From an uncultured Spongiibacteraceae bacterium (GTDB taxonomy: Bacteria; Pseudomonadota; Gammaproteobacteria; Pseudomonadales; CAMLJR01), in contig CAMLJR010000162.1 in the NCBI GenBank assembly GCA_946480345.1, positions 1 to 5,806 on the forward strand: DNA of 5,806 nucleotides, given 5' to 3'. Below, in pieces: positions 4,777 to 5,806 of this stretch. The translations under genes and the position numbers were made by a program. Positions within the stretch are counted from its first letter, which is position 1; each line of letters starts with the position of its first letter. Below the pieces are notes generated by a model that was given only the letters and a program-made list of their open reading frames with translations, did no database searches and was not told the DNA's origin.

Positions 4777-5658
4777 ATGGCGTTACTCAAGCGTGTTAAA
4801 TCGCATGAAAAAGATCTGGGCGGAGGCTTCGTCGTGCGTCGCTTGTTGCCGGCAGCAATACAGCGTTCTGTTGGCCCGTTTATTTTCTTCGATCACATGG
4901 GGCCGGTCATTCGAAAACCGACCGACAATTTCGACGTGCGTCCGCATCCGCATATCGGTCTCGCCACGGTCACGTATTTATTCGAAGGCGCGATGATGCA
5001 TCGCGATAGTTTGGGCAGTGAACAGCGTATCGAGCCGGGCGCAATCAACTGGATGACGGCTGGCCGTGGCATCGTGCATTCGGAGCGCGGCCCGGACGAT
5101 TTGCGCAATGCGCCGTATCGCATTCACGGTTTGCAATTGTGGACGGCACTGCCGCTCGCCGATGAAGAATGCGAGCCCGCGTTTACGCACACGCCGGCGA
5201 GTGCGATTCCGCAATTCCACGGCGAGGGTTTCCACGCCCGCGTATTGATTGGCAGCGCATATGGCTTCACATCGCCGGTAAAAACATTTGTCGAAACGTT
5301 GTATCTCGATATCGATGCGAAAGCCGGCGCGATAATTAATTTACCTGCCGCGCCCGAGCGCGCTCTGTACTGCATCGAGGGCGATTTAGCGCTGAACGGA
5401 GAAGCGGTACAGCCGCTGCAATTTATCGTGCTCGATGATGATATGACGCATGTCGACGCGCAGACTAACGCTCGCTTCGTTATTGTCGGTGGCGCGCCGC
5501 TTGATGCTTACCGTCACATGTATTGGAATTTCGCCTCGTCGCGCCCCGAACGCATCGAGCAGGCAAAACGCGATTGGCATAACCAGAATTTCACACCCGT
5601 GCCCGGCGAAACCGAATTCATTCCATTGCCCGAAGATCAACCCAGGCCAATTGCATGA
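4777..5658 (+). CDS. Pirin family bicupin protein
   Basis: A 293-residue pirin, close in length to human pirin (290) and longer than E. coli YhhW. It has the N-terminal pirin cupin (about 15-120) and a C-terminal pirin domain (about 175-285). The metal site of the N-terminal cupin is intact: His57 and His59 in RPHPHIG, and His101 and Glu103 in GIVHSERG. Flanking family signatures include FFDHMGP (37-43) and NWMTAGRG (91-98). Some bacterial pirins have quercetin 2,3-dioxygenase activity, and others bind metabolic enzymes or act in redox control; the sequence does not decide between these. The ATG at 4777 has GGGAG 6 bases upstream. The stop overlaps the start of the next gene (ATGA at 5655-5658), implying translational coupling with the AlkA-like glycosylase gene. 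Confidence 0.93.
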   Translation: MALLKRVKSHEKDLGGGFVVRRLLPAAIQRSVGPFIFFDHMGPVIRKPTDNFDVRPHPHIGLATVTYLFEGAMMHRDSLGSEQRIEPGAINWMTAGRGIVHSERGPDDLRNAPYRIHGLQLWTALPLADEECEPAFTHTPASAIPQFHGEGFHARVLIGSAYGFTSPVKTFVETLYLDIDAKAGAIINLPAAPERALYCIEGDLALNGEAVQPLQFIVLDDDMTHVDAQTNARFVIVGGAPLDAYRHMYWNFASSRPERIEQAKRDWHNQNFTPVPGETEFIPLPEDQPRPIA

Positions 5659-5806
5659 CACCGGAATACTGGCAAGACGCGTGCGCGCATTTATCGAAGC
5701 GCTGCCGCGTAATGAAACAATTAATTACCGCATATCCCGAGGCGAGTTTGCGTACGCGCGGCAATCCATTCCAGACATTGACGCGCGCGATCGTCGGTCC
5801 GCTCCT
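5655..5806 (+). CDS. DNA-3-methyladenine glycosylase II-like protein, N-terminal part (cut by window end)
   Basis: Fifty codons are open from ATG 5655 to the window end. The protein begins MTPEYWQDACAHLSKR, continues VMKQLITAYPEA (19-30) and RTRGNPFQTLTRAIVG (33-48). This is the N-terminus typical of the AlkA-type HhH-GPD glycosylases that excise alkylated purines. In the family, IVG is normally followed by QQ(I/L)S; here the last bases read GPL, so the final few codons are off-consensus. The start overlaps the pirin stop by ATGA, and AGG at 5644-5646 inside pirin is a plausible ribosome site. The HhH motif and catalytic Asp lie beyond the window. Family call is from N-terminal motifs only. 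Confidence 0.75.
   Translation, partial: MTPEYWQDACAHLSKRCRVMKQLITAYPEASLRTRGNPFQTLTRAIVGPL

Noticed and set aside
1..5806. Mobile element, CRISPR array, toxin-antitoxin or defence system
   Set aside because: No transposase, terminal inverted repeats, regularly spaced repeats or recognisable defence proteins were seen on either strand.

Overview
The window looks like an ordinary chromosomal stretch from a proteobacterium, most likely a gammaproteobacterium. The evidence is a VF530/DUF2132 protein, a Dps-type ferritin, an Fpg/Nei-like glycosylase, a bicupin pirin and the start of an AlkA-type glycosylase, on moderate-GC DNA with short intergenic gaps and clear Shine-Dalgarno sequences. This taxonomic guess rests on protein families only and is soft. 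No mobile element, CRISPR array, tRNA or rRNA is visible.

Layout from left to right. At 1-49 is the last 15 codons of an unidentified + strand gene, followed by a strong intrinsic terminator (121-145). A small VF530-type gene lies on the - strand (227-457). It diverges from a + strand gene (664-1245) for a secreted protein built from two copies of one small domain. That gene converges, with only 10 bp between stop codons, on a - strand gene (1256-1651) for a very acidic, probably disordered protein. A second divergent gap leads to an Fpg/Nei-family DNA glycosylase (1834-2565) and then dps (2650-3168), closed by a perfect 12-bp hairpin. On the - strand lie a PhyH-type dioxygenase (4590-3667) and a VOC/glyoxalase-fold protein (3616-3227), probably co-transcribed. 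Diverging from them are a pirin (4777-5658) and, overlapping it by ATGA, a 3-methyladenine-DNA glycosylase II-like gene that runs off the window (5655-5806).

Functionally, four of the nine genes concern DNA binding, protection or repair: the VF530 protein, the Nei-like glycosylase, Dps and the AlkA-like glycosylase. Three others have folds that commonly bind a metal (PhyH, VOC, pirin), although the VOC protein seems to have lost most of the classical ligands. An oxidative or alkylation damage theme is a reasonable inference from content, but the genes lie in several separate transcription units, so it is not evidence for one dedicated system.

I found no convincing new multi-gene system. The points most worth checking are the tandem-duplicated secreted protein and its tight convergence with the acidic protein gene, the near-duplicate 16/15-bp repeat just ahead of dps, a substituted ferroxidase ligand in Dps, and the off-consensus end of the AlkA-like fragment at the window edge.
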